Assembly (NCBI RefSeq): GCF_001949145.1
Contig: NW_019091726.1
Location: 100,193-138,524 of the forward strand
Direction: 5' to 3'
DNA length: 38,332 nucleotides
Origin: Acanthaster planci
Taxonomy: Eukaryota; Echinodermata; Asteroidea; Valvatida; Acanthasteridae
Shown piece by piece: positions 30,501 to 38,332 of the stretch. The notes under the pieces are model-generated. The model was not told where the DNA came from and did no database searches. It saw only the letters and a program-made list of their open reading frames with translations. How positions within the stretch are numbered: position 1 is the first letter of the stretch; each line of letters starts with the position of its first letter. The translations under genes and the position numbers were made by a program.

Positions 30501-30583
30501 TGTGCTGTGATTCAGTGTTACCTTGTCGTTAACATTGCAGGCCTGATACGGGTAAAAATTCTACATAAGCGGACAGCACTCAT
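24401..30583 (-). CDS. MRPL12: Mitochondrial ribosomal protein bL12m, spliced gene
   Basis: Five exons (30522-30583, 26426-26669, 25852-25923, 24830-24973, 24401-24517), all phases compatible, give a predicted 212-residue protein (about 198 in human). Order: an Arg-rich mitochondrial targeting segment, the N-terminal dimerisation helices ([20 protein letters not shown]), an Ala/Gly then acidic hinge (EEDDDDE), and the L7/L12 C-terminal domain with [19 protein letters not shown] and [18 protein letters not shown]. bL12m forms the flexible stalk of the mitochondrial large subunit that recruits and activates translation GTPases, and the human protein is reported to bind mitochondrial RNA polymerase. 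The coordinates span introns; the first intron is nearly 4 kb. The C-terminal homology is decisive; the first exon is inferred from phase and composition. Confidence 0.93.
24830..24973 (-). CDS. MRPL12: MRPL12 exon 4
   Basis: 144 nt, 48 codons, phase 0 to 0, acceptor TTCTTTCACAG and donor CAG/GTAAGT. It encodes the acidic hinge EEDDDDEV and the first half of the C-terminal domain, [15 protein letters not shown] to SGMNLVQ. Confidence 0.97.
24974..25851 (-). other. MRPL12 intron 3
   Basis: About 0.9 kb, AT-rich. No recognised feature. Confidence 0.7.
25852..25923 (-). CDS. MRPL12: MRPL12 exon 3
   Basis: 72 nt, 24 codons, phase 0 to 0, acceptor TTGTCCTCATAG and donor GAG/GTAACT. It encodes [20 protein letters not shown] and ASQE, the flexible Ala-rich hinge; human L12 has KTLKIQDVGLVPMGG here. 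Confidence 0.95.
26426..26669 (-). CDS. MRPL12: MRPL12 exon 2
   Basis: 244 nt, phase 2 to 0, acceptor TTTGTGTCTGTAG and donor AAG/GTGAGC. It encodes the rest of the presequence (with ATRSYSND, a plausible processing region) and the N-terminal dimerisation region [20 protein letters not shown] to LNKLLK. If exon 1 is not used, translation could start at the Met at 26660-26662, giving 189 residues. Confidence 0.9.
26670..30521 (-). other. MRPL12 intron 1 (about 3.9 kb)
   Basis: No gene is recognised. Palindromic acatgtacatgta tracts occur near 26946-26960, 27387-27398 and 27546-27558, a G-run (GGGGGGGG) near 29028, and purine-rich sequence at about 28070-28140. Confidence 0.6.
30522..30583 (-). 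CDS. MRPL12: MRPL12 exon 1 (mitochondrial targeting exon), inferred
   Basis: A 62-nt coding segment from an ATG at 30581-30583 (A at -3) to the donor AAG/GTAACA, ending in phase 2, exactly the phase needed by the exon 2 acceptor at 26670. It encodes [20 protein letters not shown] plus a split Arg: no acidic residues, several Arg and alternating hydrophobics, as in a mitochondrial presequence. An in-frame upstream ATG at 30632-30634 would add 17 residues of similar character. The distance (3.9 kb) and lack of sequence homology keep this inferential. Confidence 0.65.
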
Positions 30584-31342
30584 CGTGGAAGTACTTCCAA
30601 GTCGCGCTCGACAACTGGCAAGACCTGCACTCATAACACTACGACACAAATGGAGCACACGATATGCGGCTGCACTTTCGGTCACGTTTGTGTATATCGT
30701 GTACACGTGTGTATGTAGACGTCTACATAACGCGAAACGGCAAAGATTGCCTAGCGGCGCTATCTTTGATCTACCACAATCGACTGGGCAAACAATCTGA
30801 GAACGAGGGTGCAGTGTCCCAATTTAAGGAAAATTCTCCAGCACGACTAGGTGCACAAAAAGTACCCCTACTGATTCTTTCCAAAAGAGGTCTGTTTGGG
30901 CCAAGAAATGGTGGGATTGTGTTGTTATTGCCCAGAATTATCCCTGTAGATTCAAGGGCACCCATCTGGGGCAATGCAGACACAAATATGATTGAATATT
31001 TGTCACAAGAGCCACCGGAAGGTGAAGGATGTCATTTGAAAAATGGCCACTAAGAAGACTGGGAACATTCACTTTGGGGTTGAGTTTGTTTTTGGCGGAT
31101 AATTTAAAAATCAATTGGTTAACCTACTAAAAATTGAAAATCAAATGAATTCTTCAGCACCAAACAACAGATTGTTTTTTGTTTGAGAGGCCTCAGGGAC
31201 TTCAGTTGCCTACAATAGGGTTCCAAACTTGGTCAATTGTTCACTTTTTTCAATGGAGCTGGAATTGGTTCAGTGCGCCCGTGAGAGACAGAACTGAAAG
31301 AAGACAGTAACAGCGCCCTCTATAGACAGTGTAGTGGCAAAA
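30584..31342. other. Region upstream of MRPL12
   Basis: About 0.76 kb between the inferred MRPL12 first exon and the CpG-rich inverted-repeat block. It should include the MRPL12 promoter; the first 150 bases are relatively CpG-rich. A 129-codon + strand frame (30664-31053) has no recognisable domain. Confidence 0.55.
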
Positions 31343-31387
31343 GACGTTAGCACAGGACGCCCTGCGTCGTGCATCGCGTCGTGCATG

Positions 31388-31515
31388 CTTCAGGCGACGT
31401 CACTAGGCGACACGATGCACGAAATGACATACGATGCGACGTCGGACGGTACCACGGGATGGCCCGACGGAAGGGAGTTGTCGTGCCGTCCCATCGTGTA
31501 ATTGCGTCGCCTGGA
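31388..31515. repeat. CpG-rich imperfect inverted repeat
   Basis: CTTCAGGCGACGTCAC at about 31388, continuing to ACACGATGCACG, is mirrored on the opposite strand by CTCCAGGCGACGCAATTACA and CGATGGGACGGCACGAC (reverse complement of about 31480-31515). The interior adds a GTCGG...CCCGAC pair. Just upstream, GCGTCGTGCAT occurs twice at about 31363-31388. It could fold into a long hairpin; it may be a MITE, but no target duplication is seen. Confidence 0.65.
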
Positions 31516-31571
31516 GGGACGCAAAAGAGAGAGTTTGTTGTAATAGTATATCATACCCAATGCTAAAATAG

Positions 31572-32516
31572 TGTAACGCGAATATCTGGTGACCTTTTAA
31601 ACCCCAAAAGAACGGAAGTGGGGTTGACCGGTGATGCGCTTAATTAGGTTTCGGGTTAGGTCCGGGAGTTTGGAAACCGGGGGCCTTCAAGTATGTCAAG
31701 CCAAGGGGTATGGAACAAAGGGGTATTGGTGTAACTGTCAGGGGATTCGACAACGTGTTTTCAGTGAGTAAATCATGTTCAGTGTGGAAAGTGGGAACTG
31801 GTGAATTAATAAGACTGCCATGATGGAAAAAGGGGGGAGAGTTTGACAACATCCGGAGTATGATAAAAATTAGTAAATGGAAGAAAGGTTGAAATGGGTA
31901 TTGTGGACCATTGTTTTGCATCTTTGTGCTAAGATGATGTTTTCATGACTGTGGAAAACTGGGAGGGAGTTAAATAATGTCAGAATGGGGAATATTAGTC
32001 AGTCTAAGCCGAGCTGCCGAGGAGTTCAGATTGGATCGACTGACACAACGGGATTTATTTAATGTTTGGACGATTGTGACCGAACTGTTAGTTCATCTTG
32101 GATTGTGCATAAGGATTGGGTACTGACGGGACGTTTGTGAGTACATGAACCGGTACTGTACCTTTACTTAATTTTGTGACAGTGTATCTCGACAGGGCAA
32201 TGGGGTGCGCGATGGGTCCTCATGCCCCCTCCTAGCCATTTGTAAATGTTTAACATTAGTTTGTTAGGGTACCTCACGCATTGAGGAAGTGCGTGGAAGT
32301 GAATAAAACCGCTAGAAGTAGATGGTATCACACATATCTTTGCCGGGCGTGCCATTTCGTTCAGTGTTCCTTCAAGTTGTCCTTGGTGTAACGGGCGGTA
32401 TATTTCCACCCAAACGGATCCAGGCCCTGGCCAAATCACACGCGAGTGGCGCTGCGACAGGGCTGAGTGGCCCGGCGAGCGAAGGGTTCGCGGACTACGG
32501 AGGAGAAACCGCCACA
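31572..32516 (+). repeat. Probable 5' LTR of the gypsy element
   Basis: The right end is set by the primer-binding site: GCCACA ends at 32516, four bases before TGGTGTCAG. The left end is proposed at TGTAACGCG (31572) because it gives TGT...ACA termini and about 945 bp. An AATAAA at 32302 could be the polyadenylation signal of the R region. Without a 3' LTR to compare, the left end is only a guess. Confidence 0.4.
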
Positions 32517-32519
32517 AAA

Positions 32520-32538
32520 TGGTGTCAGAAGTGGGATT
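32520..32538 (+). other. Primer-binding site complementary to tRNA-Leu
   Basis: TGGTGTCAGAAGTGGGATT is the reverse complement of the 3' end of a typical eukaryotic tRNA-Leu (…AATCCCACTTCTGACACCA). Its position four bases after the proposed LTR end is usual for gypsy elements. Confidence 0.85.
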
Positions 32539-33776
32539 GTTACACCGAGGAAATTAGAGGAAGGATGGCTTTGTCCGCTTATCCGGTTTGAAAAAAAATT
32601 AGCTAACTGCAAAAGAATTTTTGCTATCCGAGGAAAAAAGTTATCAGGGATGGAGGTCACCGCGCCGCAGGGCGAAGATTGGCGAGGACGGACGCAGCAA
32701 TGGGTGGCCCGGCACTATCGGCAGAAAAGTTTTGCCGATAGTGGGTTTTCAAAGCACTCCACTTATTTCTGGCACAGAGGTAATCTTCGGCCAGAGAAGG
32801 TGGGCACTGCAGGGAGCCCAGGGCCCGGCAGGGTTGGGACCTAGAAGGGGAGAGGCCCGTGTCCATGGACCAGAAGGGCGCCCGAGGTGGAGGGGGAGGC
32901 GGGATTTCCCCTGTATAGGATGCCTGGGTTTTGGTCATTGGTAGGGACGCACGAGTTAAAAAAACCCTGAGGTCCCTGGGTGAGGAAAGAGATAAGGATA
33001 CACCTCGGGGAGAAACTGGCCCGGGGGAGGGCATGGGAATGGCACAGGCTCTCCCGACTGGCCGGTTTGGTGAAAAGATCCTAGAAGATGCTCAAGGTGC
33101 AGGTTCCACCTCTTGTAGTTCTTTTGTTAAAGAAGACGGGTGGGGGAGTCACCCTCAGAGGCTGCTCGGGTAGGGTGCGGAGTTGTTCCCAGTCGGGGGC
33201 ACACAGTTTCTGGGAGCGCCCAGGCGAGAAGGGAGACTTTGGTGCACGAGTATGAGCAAAAGATGAAGGCAGATGCCTGGGCCACTTTGGTAGAACAGGC
33301 TGTAAAAGACTTAACAGTTAAAGCAGAAGAATTGAAGGCCCTGGAATTAAGGGTGCATTTGCCGGCTGAAGATGAGAGGTGCCGGCCCCCTCAAGAGTGG
33401 AGAGTCATGAGAGGTGGCCTGGCAGAGTCCCCTCATGAGGTGAGAGTCATGGGAGGTGGCCCGGCGGAGTCCCCTCATGAGGGGGAAGTCACAAAAGGGG
33501 GGTGCTCAGGAGAACCCTTCACGAAGGTCCTCACAAAGTCCAGGGGCCTCGGAAGGGCCTGTAGGTGGGTTCAGAGTGCAGCCGTATGAAGTGAGGGGGT
33601 TTGCAATGCGAAGCCCCTCATGAGGAGGACAGTTCCATTATGGGTCCTCACGAGGGTCCAGTGAGGAGACACAAGCCCCTCACGAGGTTCCATGGCCCCT
33701 CACGAGGGACCAGCGGTTTTGTGGGAGAGGGCAGTACAAAGAAAGATTTAGGGACTCCTCACGGCCACCTCATATT
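32539..33776 (+). other. Retroelement leader and decayed gag N-terminal region
   Basis: About 1.2 kb between the primer-binding site and the conserved gag core. Open pieces occur in several frames; a segment at about 33239-33350 encodes a charged, coiled-coil-like stretch (EQKMKADAWATLVEQAVKDL), probably the former N-terminus of gag. The region from 33429 to 33707 carries repeated palindromic CCCCTCAYGAGG motifs. Confidence 0.6.
33429..33707 (+). repeat. Series of CCCCTCAYGAGG palindromic motifs
   Basis: CCCCTCATGAGG starts at 33429, 33471 and 33614; CCCCTCACGAGG at 33676 and 33696; CCTCACGAGG at 33646; a variant CCCTTCACGAAGG at about 33515. CCTCATGAGG is a perfect 10-bp palindrome. In a common frame the motif encodes Pro-His-Glu, so it may be a degenerate coding repeat in the gag N-terminus. 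Confidence 0.85.
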
Positions 33777-34598
33777 ATGCCGGACAGGTATGATGGGAGA
33801 ATGCCGTGGGATGAGTACGAGCGGCACTTGCAGGCGTACTGTGAAGTCAATGGGTGGACTGATGTGCATTCCCTCCACTATCTCAGGGCTAGCCTACAAG
33901 GCAGTGCACTAAGGATCCTTGGCGATAGTAGCAGTGGACTTCGCCAGAGCTTTGGGCAGTTGTTGGCACTGTTAAGGAGTAGATTTGGGCCTGGGCAGCA
34001 GGCAGAGAACTACCTGATTGAGCTAAAAGTCTGCAAGCGGAAACCAAAAGAAACATTGCAGGAACTCTGACAGGCAATCATGGACCTAGCGGATAAGGCG
34101 TACCCAGATATACCTCGGGACAGTCATGATAGGCTGGCCAAGAACCATTTTGCAGATGCCATATAAAACCAAAGTATTCGTGAGGGTATGTTTAGGGCTA
34201 AGCCACGAAGCCTGGATGATGCAATTCGGGCAGCACTAGAGACAGAGAATTTTGAGCAAATCGAAGCGCAGCGTACTAGGCCACCAAAGGTAGAGAGGTT
34301 CGCGCGTGTTCTGGATGGGGAAACGAACACACGTATTGCAAAGCTGGAGCAGTTAGTGACCCAACAAGCTGAACAGCTAGGAAAGTTACTTGGTGTGTTG
34401 GGGGGCAATGCGCAGGTCGAGGCCGCGGGCCCTCCTGTAAAGGAGGAGCAGCCAAAGGGGTCGCGGGGGGTCTGCTACCATTGCAAAGAGCCAGGCCATT
34501 TCAAGCGTGAGTACCCCAAACTAAAAAGGAAAGGCGCGCCACCGCAGGGAAACGGCGGGCAGCTGACCCAGAGGCCCGGGGGAAAGCTGTGCAATTAG
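33777..34598 (+). pseudogene. Decayed gag (capsid core and zinc knuckle) of the gypsy element
   Basis: In one frame, the segment from MPDRYDGRMPWDEYERHLQA through the FGPGQQAENYLIELKVCKRK region is a typical Ty3/gypsy gag capsid core. That frame has two internal stops, TGA at about 34068 and TAA near 34164, each explicable by one C-to-T change. A coiled-coil-like region follows, then one CCHC-type zinc knuckle at 34473-34514 in which the last Cys is replaced by Tyr (TAC), so zinc binding is probably lost. Gag ends with TAG at 34596-34598. The protease continues one base out of frame. Confidence 0.85.
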
Positions 34599-35502
34599 GG
34601 CCGGTGAGTCCACAACTGGGCATGTATGTCGTGGGTGTGGTGAAATCGGTAAAGTTGAGAATGCTGATTGACACGGGGGCAACAGACACTATAATTAACG
34701 TATCTATCTATCACCAGATGCCGCTGGGACTGAGACCAAAGCTAGAAAAGCAGGATGTGACCATCCGCCAAGCAGATGGCACAGCACTACCGGTGTTGGG
34801 TGTTGCATGGGTTGAGGTTCAAGTAGGGAAAAGCATCCACAGTGTGCGTGCAATATTTGCACCAATAGAAGTGGACGGCATATTGGGAACTGATTTCCTA
34901 GTACCCACGAATGGGGTAGTAGATTTTGGGAAGCTCGAGCTTAACCTTAATGGGGTAAATGTTAAGTGCACCGACAGAGAGGGTGGGGCCTGGTGTGCCA
35001 GGGTAGTGGTGGGGACCACTACAGTCGTACCAGCTGGGCATGAGGCTGTTATTCCTGGCGCAGTAGCGGGTGGCCCCTATCTGACGGGCATTGAGGTGAT
35101 TGAACCAGTGACGCAGGGCAGCGAGATAGAAAAGATGGGCATGATTGTCGAGAGGCCCTTAGTTGATTCCTCCCGTGGTAGCCTGGGGGTGCGTGTAATA
35201 AATCCAGGAAAAGACGAGTGCGTGGTTAGGGAGGGCACCATGGTTGGCACTTTGTCCCCAGTGGACCCCCAAGATGTGGGTACAGTTCCTCGTTGTACCC
35301 CAACCCCACTTGGGGCTCAGCCTGACGCCGGCCAGAGTCAGGCTAGGGTAAGTGTTCCCCCGCATCTGGCGGAACTCTACGCACAAGCTAGTTCTAAGTT
35401 AGGCAAGGAGGATCAGAACAAGGTGGCCAGCCTCCTTGTCGAATATCAGGATGTATTTTCAAGGGGGCCAGAGGACATTGGGCAATTGAGCTTAGTAAAA
35501 AC
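34562..35502 (+). pseudogene. Retroelement aspartic protease region of pol (decayed)
   Basis: The frame open across 34562-35662 encodes a retropepsin-like protease: the active-site motif is MLIDTGATDTIINVS (about 34662-34705), followed by the flap region and the hydrophobic IEVDGILGTDFL motif (about 34867-34900). It is offset by one base from gag. Homology moves to another frame at a run of five A near 35498-35502, which looks like a one-base indel, and the open frame then continues to 35662 as meaningless sequence. In many related elements gag and pol share one frame, so the gag/pol offset may also be decay. Confidence 0.85.
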
Positions 35503-36182
35503 ACTCAATCAATACGGGGGAGGCCCGCCTCATAAAGCAGAGGCCCCGACGGTACCCAATAACTCAGCAAGAAGAAATCTCACGGCAAGTAGACGCCTTG
35601 AAAGCAAGAGGTATCATAGAACTATCAGACAGCCCTTGGGCTTCCATCGTGGTCCTTGTTGAAAAGAAAGATGGGACACAAAGGTTTTGTGTAGACTATA
35701 GAAGACTCAATGCCGTAACAATCAAGGATGCGTACCCAGTACCGCGAACAGATGACACCCTTGACTCGTTGTCCGGTGCCAAATGGCTCTCAACCCTTGA
35801 CCTTGCTTCAGGGTACTGGCAAATTGCCTTGGATGACGATGCCAAGAAAGAGTCGGCATTCGTCGTAAGGGAAGGGCTTTATAGCTGGAAGGTCATGCCT
35901 TTTGGGCTATGTAATGCCCCAGCAACCTTCGAGATGTTGATGGAGCGAGTCCTAGCAGGACTGCAGTGGGATACGCTGCTGGATGATGTCATCGTCTGCG
36001 GGAAAAGTGTAGAAGAAGAACTGGCCAACTTGAGAGCTCTACTGGGGCGCCTCCGGGCAGCCGGGCTCAAGTTGAACCCAGGGAAATGTAAAATCTTTCA
36101 AGGGGAGGTGCGTTACTTGGGGCACATTGTGTCCCAGGGGGGCATCGGGACTAATCATGATAAAAGGAGGGCAGTCAGGGAG
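35503..36182 (+). pseudogene. Retroelement reverse transcriptase region of pol (decayed)
   Basis: Encodes the RT fingers and palm: GIIELSDSPWASIVVLVEKK, FCVDYRRLNAVT, STLDLASGYWQI (first catalytic Asp), VMPFGLCNAPATFE, and LLDDVIVCG. In the last motif, the usual YxDD box, Leu replaces Tyr and the stretch just before it is a few residues shorter than usual, consistent with a small in-frame deletion. The thumb motif LNPGKCKIF and the GHIVSQGGI motif follow. The frame ends at a TGA at 36182-36184, where gypsy RTs normally have a Trp. Confidence 0.92.
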
Positions 36183-36184
36183 TG

Positions 36185-36761
36185 ACCGACTCCAACTTGC
36201 GAAAACGGGGGTCAGAAGCTTCCTTAGAATGGCCTTGGATTATCGGAGGTTTAACTGGGGCTTTGCGGACATAGCCAAGCCACTGCACAGACTGACGGAG
36301 AAGTCTCGCCAGTTTCGGTGGGACGACGAGTGTGAAGCTGCTTTTGTTGAGCTGAAAGGCAAGCTTCAGGACTCGCCGGTATTGGCCTACCCAAGGCCAG
36401 GGGAGGAGTACATCCTGGACACGAATGCCAGCGATGTTGGCATTGGAGGAGTACTTTCTCAAATAGTAGAAGGTGTTGAGAGGCACATTGCATATGCAAG
36501 TAGGGCCCTGAGGAAGCTGGAGCGCAACTGGTGGTGGCTTATCTGAAGCACTTTCGACCATATTTTTATGGACAGAAAGTGACGATAAGGACCGACCATG
36601 CATCCCTGCGCTGGATCCTAAATCTGAAGGATCCTGAGGGCTAGCTAGCACGCTGGTTAGAGGTCATTGCAGAATATGACTTTAAGGTTGTCCACAGACC
36701 CGGGTTAAAGCATTCTAATGCGGACGGGCTGTCGCGGAAGCCCTGTCGACAGTGTGGTCGC
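36185..36761 (+). pseudogene. Retroelement RNase H region of pol (decayed)
   Basis: Two frames are needed. The first includes the connection segment (FADIAKPLHRLTEKSRQFRW) and the RNase H start with LDTNASDVGIGGVLSQ, ending at a stop at about 36544. After a short deletion and frame change around 36525-36535, which removes the segment that normally carries a catalytic Glu, the next frame carries YLKHFRPYFYG, TIRTDHASLRWIL and VVHRPGLKHSNADGLSR, interrupted by a TAG at about 36642. RNase H activity would be lost. Confidence 0.88.
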
Positions 36762-37920
36762 ATGGAGAGTGAAGAGGAAGGGAGTCAAAGCAAACAGGCC
36801 AGCAAGAGTCTGGGAATGCACCGGGGCCGTTCTGGGGGATGCTCCTATGGCCAACCGTGGGGTACGGCGGATAGAATCCGGGAAGCACAGCTGAAGGACA
36901 AAACAATGGGGTGGTTGGTGTTGGCAAGGGAGAAGTCAGACGTGCGGCCCAGTTGGCATGAGGTGACTCCTGCTACGCTAGCAGCAAAGACCTACTGGTT
37001 GTCCTGGTCGCGGATCGCCTTGCGCGATGGGGTGCTGCACCGGCGCTGGGAATCACACCCTGGGGAGGAAGTTAGGTGGCAAATGCTCCTCCCCCAGGAG
37101 CTTCGTCCAACTGTATTGGACGAGTTGTATGACGAGGTGACTGGAGGCCACCTTGGTCACTGGAAAACGCTGGGAAAAGTGAAGCAGCGGTATTATTGGG
37201 TAGGGATGGATGCGGACGTGCGCTCATGGGTCCGGAAATGCGACACATGTACACGCAAGAAACCTCCCCTAAGGAGCCCGCGGGCCGCGTTGCAACAACG
37301 ATTAGTTGGTGTACCAATGGGTAGGGTTGCACTTGACATAATAGGCCCCCTGCCAAGAACCGCAGATGGAAATCAGTGGATTCTGGTGGTTGGTGATTAT
37401 TTCACCAAGTGGGTGGAGGCCTACCCGATACCCGATGCCACAGCAGAAACAGTTGCCAGTAAGATGGTGGAGGAGTACTTTTGCAGGTTTGGGATTCCAG
37501 CAGAGTTGCATTCTGATCAGGGCCGGCACTTTGAGGCTCATGTGTTTGCCAAAGTATGCGAAATTCTGGGGATACGCAAGACATGCACCACCCCCTATAA
37601 CCCTAAGTCGGATGGGTTCATAGAGCGTTTCAATTGCACACTCCTCACCATGGTCGCAGTGATGATAAACCCAAACAAGAAGCAAAGATACTGGGATAAA
37701 CAGCTTCCCTATGCAATGTTCGCATATAGGTGTATACCCCAGGAATCCACCAGAGAGACCCCAAATATGCTAATGTTGGGAAGGGAGGTCTCAGTTCCAC
37801 TGGTCCTAGTAATGGGAACACTTCCTGTAGAGGGAGAGGGCGTATCTGAAGATTATCCAGAGGTGTTAAGGCAGCGTATGCAAAATACCTACATGAGGGT
37901 GTGGAAGGGAGATTTGAATG
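36762..37920 (+). pseudogene. Retroelement integrase region of pol (3' truncated)
   Basis: The longest intact piece of pol. It contains the zinc-binding domain GGHLGHWKTLGKVKQRYYW ... CDTC (the first His of the usual HHCC appears replaced by Tyr), then the DDE catalytic core: VALDIIGPLP (Asp 1), LHSDQGRHFEA (Asp 2) and SDGFIERFN (Glu), with 35 residues between the last two. The core ends in WDKQLPYAMFAYR-type and TPNMLMLGREVSVP motifs. Similarity stops at MQNTYMRV near 37905 and the C-terminal domain is missing. The open frame runs on to 37970 into unrelated T-rich sequence. Confidence 0.93.
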
Positions 37921-38332
37921 TGTTTTTTTTTTGCATGACACTTTTTCTTTTACAAGCTTCCCTAGTTTAGTCAGCAACTTGTCTGGTACCCTGTATCACC
38001 TTATAGTTTAGCATTGCTCATCGAGCTTCTTGCAGTTAATTGTACAGACTGGTGCGTGCTACTGAAGAGTGAGCATTACTACTCACAGCTCTCTTCAGCC
38101 TTCCCACATTTGCACTTTTCTGCTCTTGTCACCAGTTGCAGCTGGGGTGAGTTTTGCTGTAATTTGCTATTTGTATTGTAAGTCAGTAGGTTTAGTGTCA
38201 AACTAGTTAGTTTGTAGTTTTGGCAAAGGTTCTTTTGAAGTTTCTGATGCAGGGAAGGTTTTGAGCATGGAAGTTTGGCATTGTCTTCTGTAAGTTTCTG
38301 CCATTTCACACACTTTTTGTTGTCTTGGAAAC
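37921..38332. other. Sequence beyond the retroelement break
   Basis: It begins with a T-tract (GTGTTTTTTTTTTGC) and continues as host-like AT-richer sequence. No coding sequence, LTR or repeat is recognised in it. Confidence 0.6.

Larger units (their letters stand above)
31572..37920 (+). mobile_element. Decayed Ty3/gypsy LTR retrotransposon, 3' truncated
   Basis: Order is probable 5' LTR, tRNA-Leu primer-binding site, leader, gag, protease, reverse transcriptase, RNase H, integrase: the RT-RH-IN order of Ty3/gypsy (Metaviridae-type) elements. It is visibly more GC-rich than the host sequence. The coding region carries several premature stops and frame changes, mostly of the transition or single-base indel kind, so it cannot encode functional proteins. 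Recognisable integrase similarity ends just before a T-tract at about 37921; no chromodomain, polypurine tract or 3' LTR is visible, so the 3' end is truncated, replaced by a later insertion, or beyond the window. There is no env-like gene in what remains. Confidence 0.92.

Noticed and set aside
38079-38309. 76-codon - strand frame at the right edge
   Set aside because: No domain, no splice context and low-complexity composition.

Overview
This is eukaryotic, almost certainly animal, nuclear DNA: AT-rich, with GT-AG spliced genes, many dispersed short repeats and no bacterial gene organisation. The recognisable genes are a RING/B-box TRIM protein, the catalytic subunit of DNA-dependent protein kinase (PRKDC) and mitochondrial ribosomal protein L12 (MRPL12). 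Introns of about 0.1-4 kb, frequent palindromic acatgtacatgt tracts and a Ty3/gypsy element suggest a marine invertebrate, perhaps a non-vertebrate deuterostome such as an echinoderm, hemichordate or cephalochordate. That placement is inference; no species can be named.

Layout. 1-3.4 kb: a TRIM gene on the + strand, its ORF in one exon (1511-2410) behind a 5'-UTR intron. 3.4-23.0 kb: the 5' part of PRKDC on the - strand. I could place 15 exons with matching splice phases, plus a candidate 17-nt microexon and a candidate 31-nt exon, together giving about 600 N-terminal residues of a protein of about 4,100. The rest of PRKDC is not in the window, so TRIM lies either in a large PRKDC intron in antisense or beyond a break. 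PRKDC introns hold a minisatellite of about 16 copies (5.6-6.4 kb), a 217-bp MITE with long terminal inverted repeats (10.76-10.98 kb) plus a decayed relative (7.4-7.6 kb), a 46-bp tandem array that copies an exon/intron junction (12.8-13.7 kb) and is interrupted by a TTAA-flanked piggyBac-like insertion containing a 259-base assembly gap, and a 209-bp tandem duplication (20.0-20.4 kb).

24.4-30.6 kb: MRPL12, - strand, five exons, apparently complete, with its mitochondrial targeting exon nearly 4 kb upstream of the rest. 31.3-31.5 kb: a CpG-rich inverted-repeat block. 31.6-37.9 kb: a decayed GC-rich Ty3/gypsy LTR retrotransposon on the + strand, with a probable 5' LTR, a tRNA-Leu primer-binding site, and gag, protease, reverse transcriptase, RNase H and integrase broken by several stops and frameshifts. 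No 3' LTR was seen; recognisable sequence stops near a T-tract at 37.92 kb.

The genes are functionally independent: ubiquitin-ligase type signalling, DNA double-strand break repair and mitochondrial translation. I found no convincing new multi-gene system. The most unusual structures are the splice-junction-derived tandem array with a transposon in it, an unexplained exon-like ORF in PRKDC intron 15, and the palindromic motif series in the retroelement leader.
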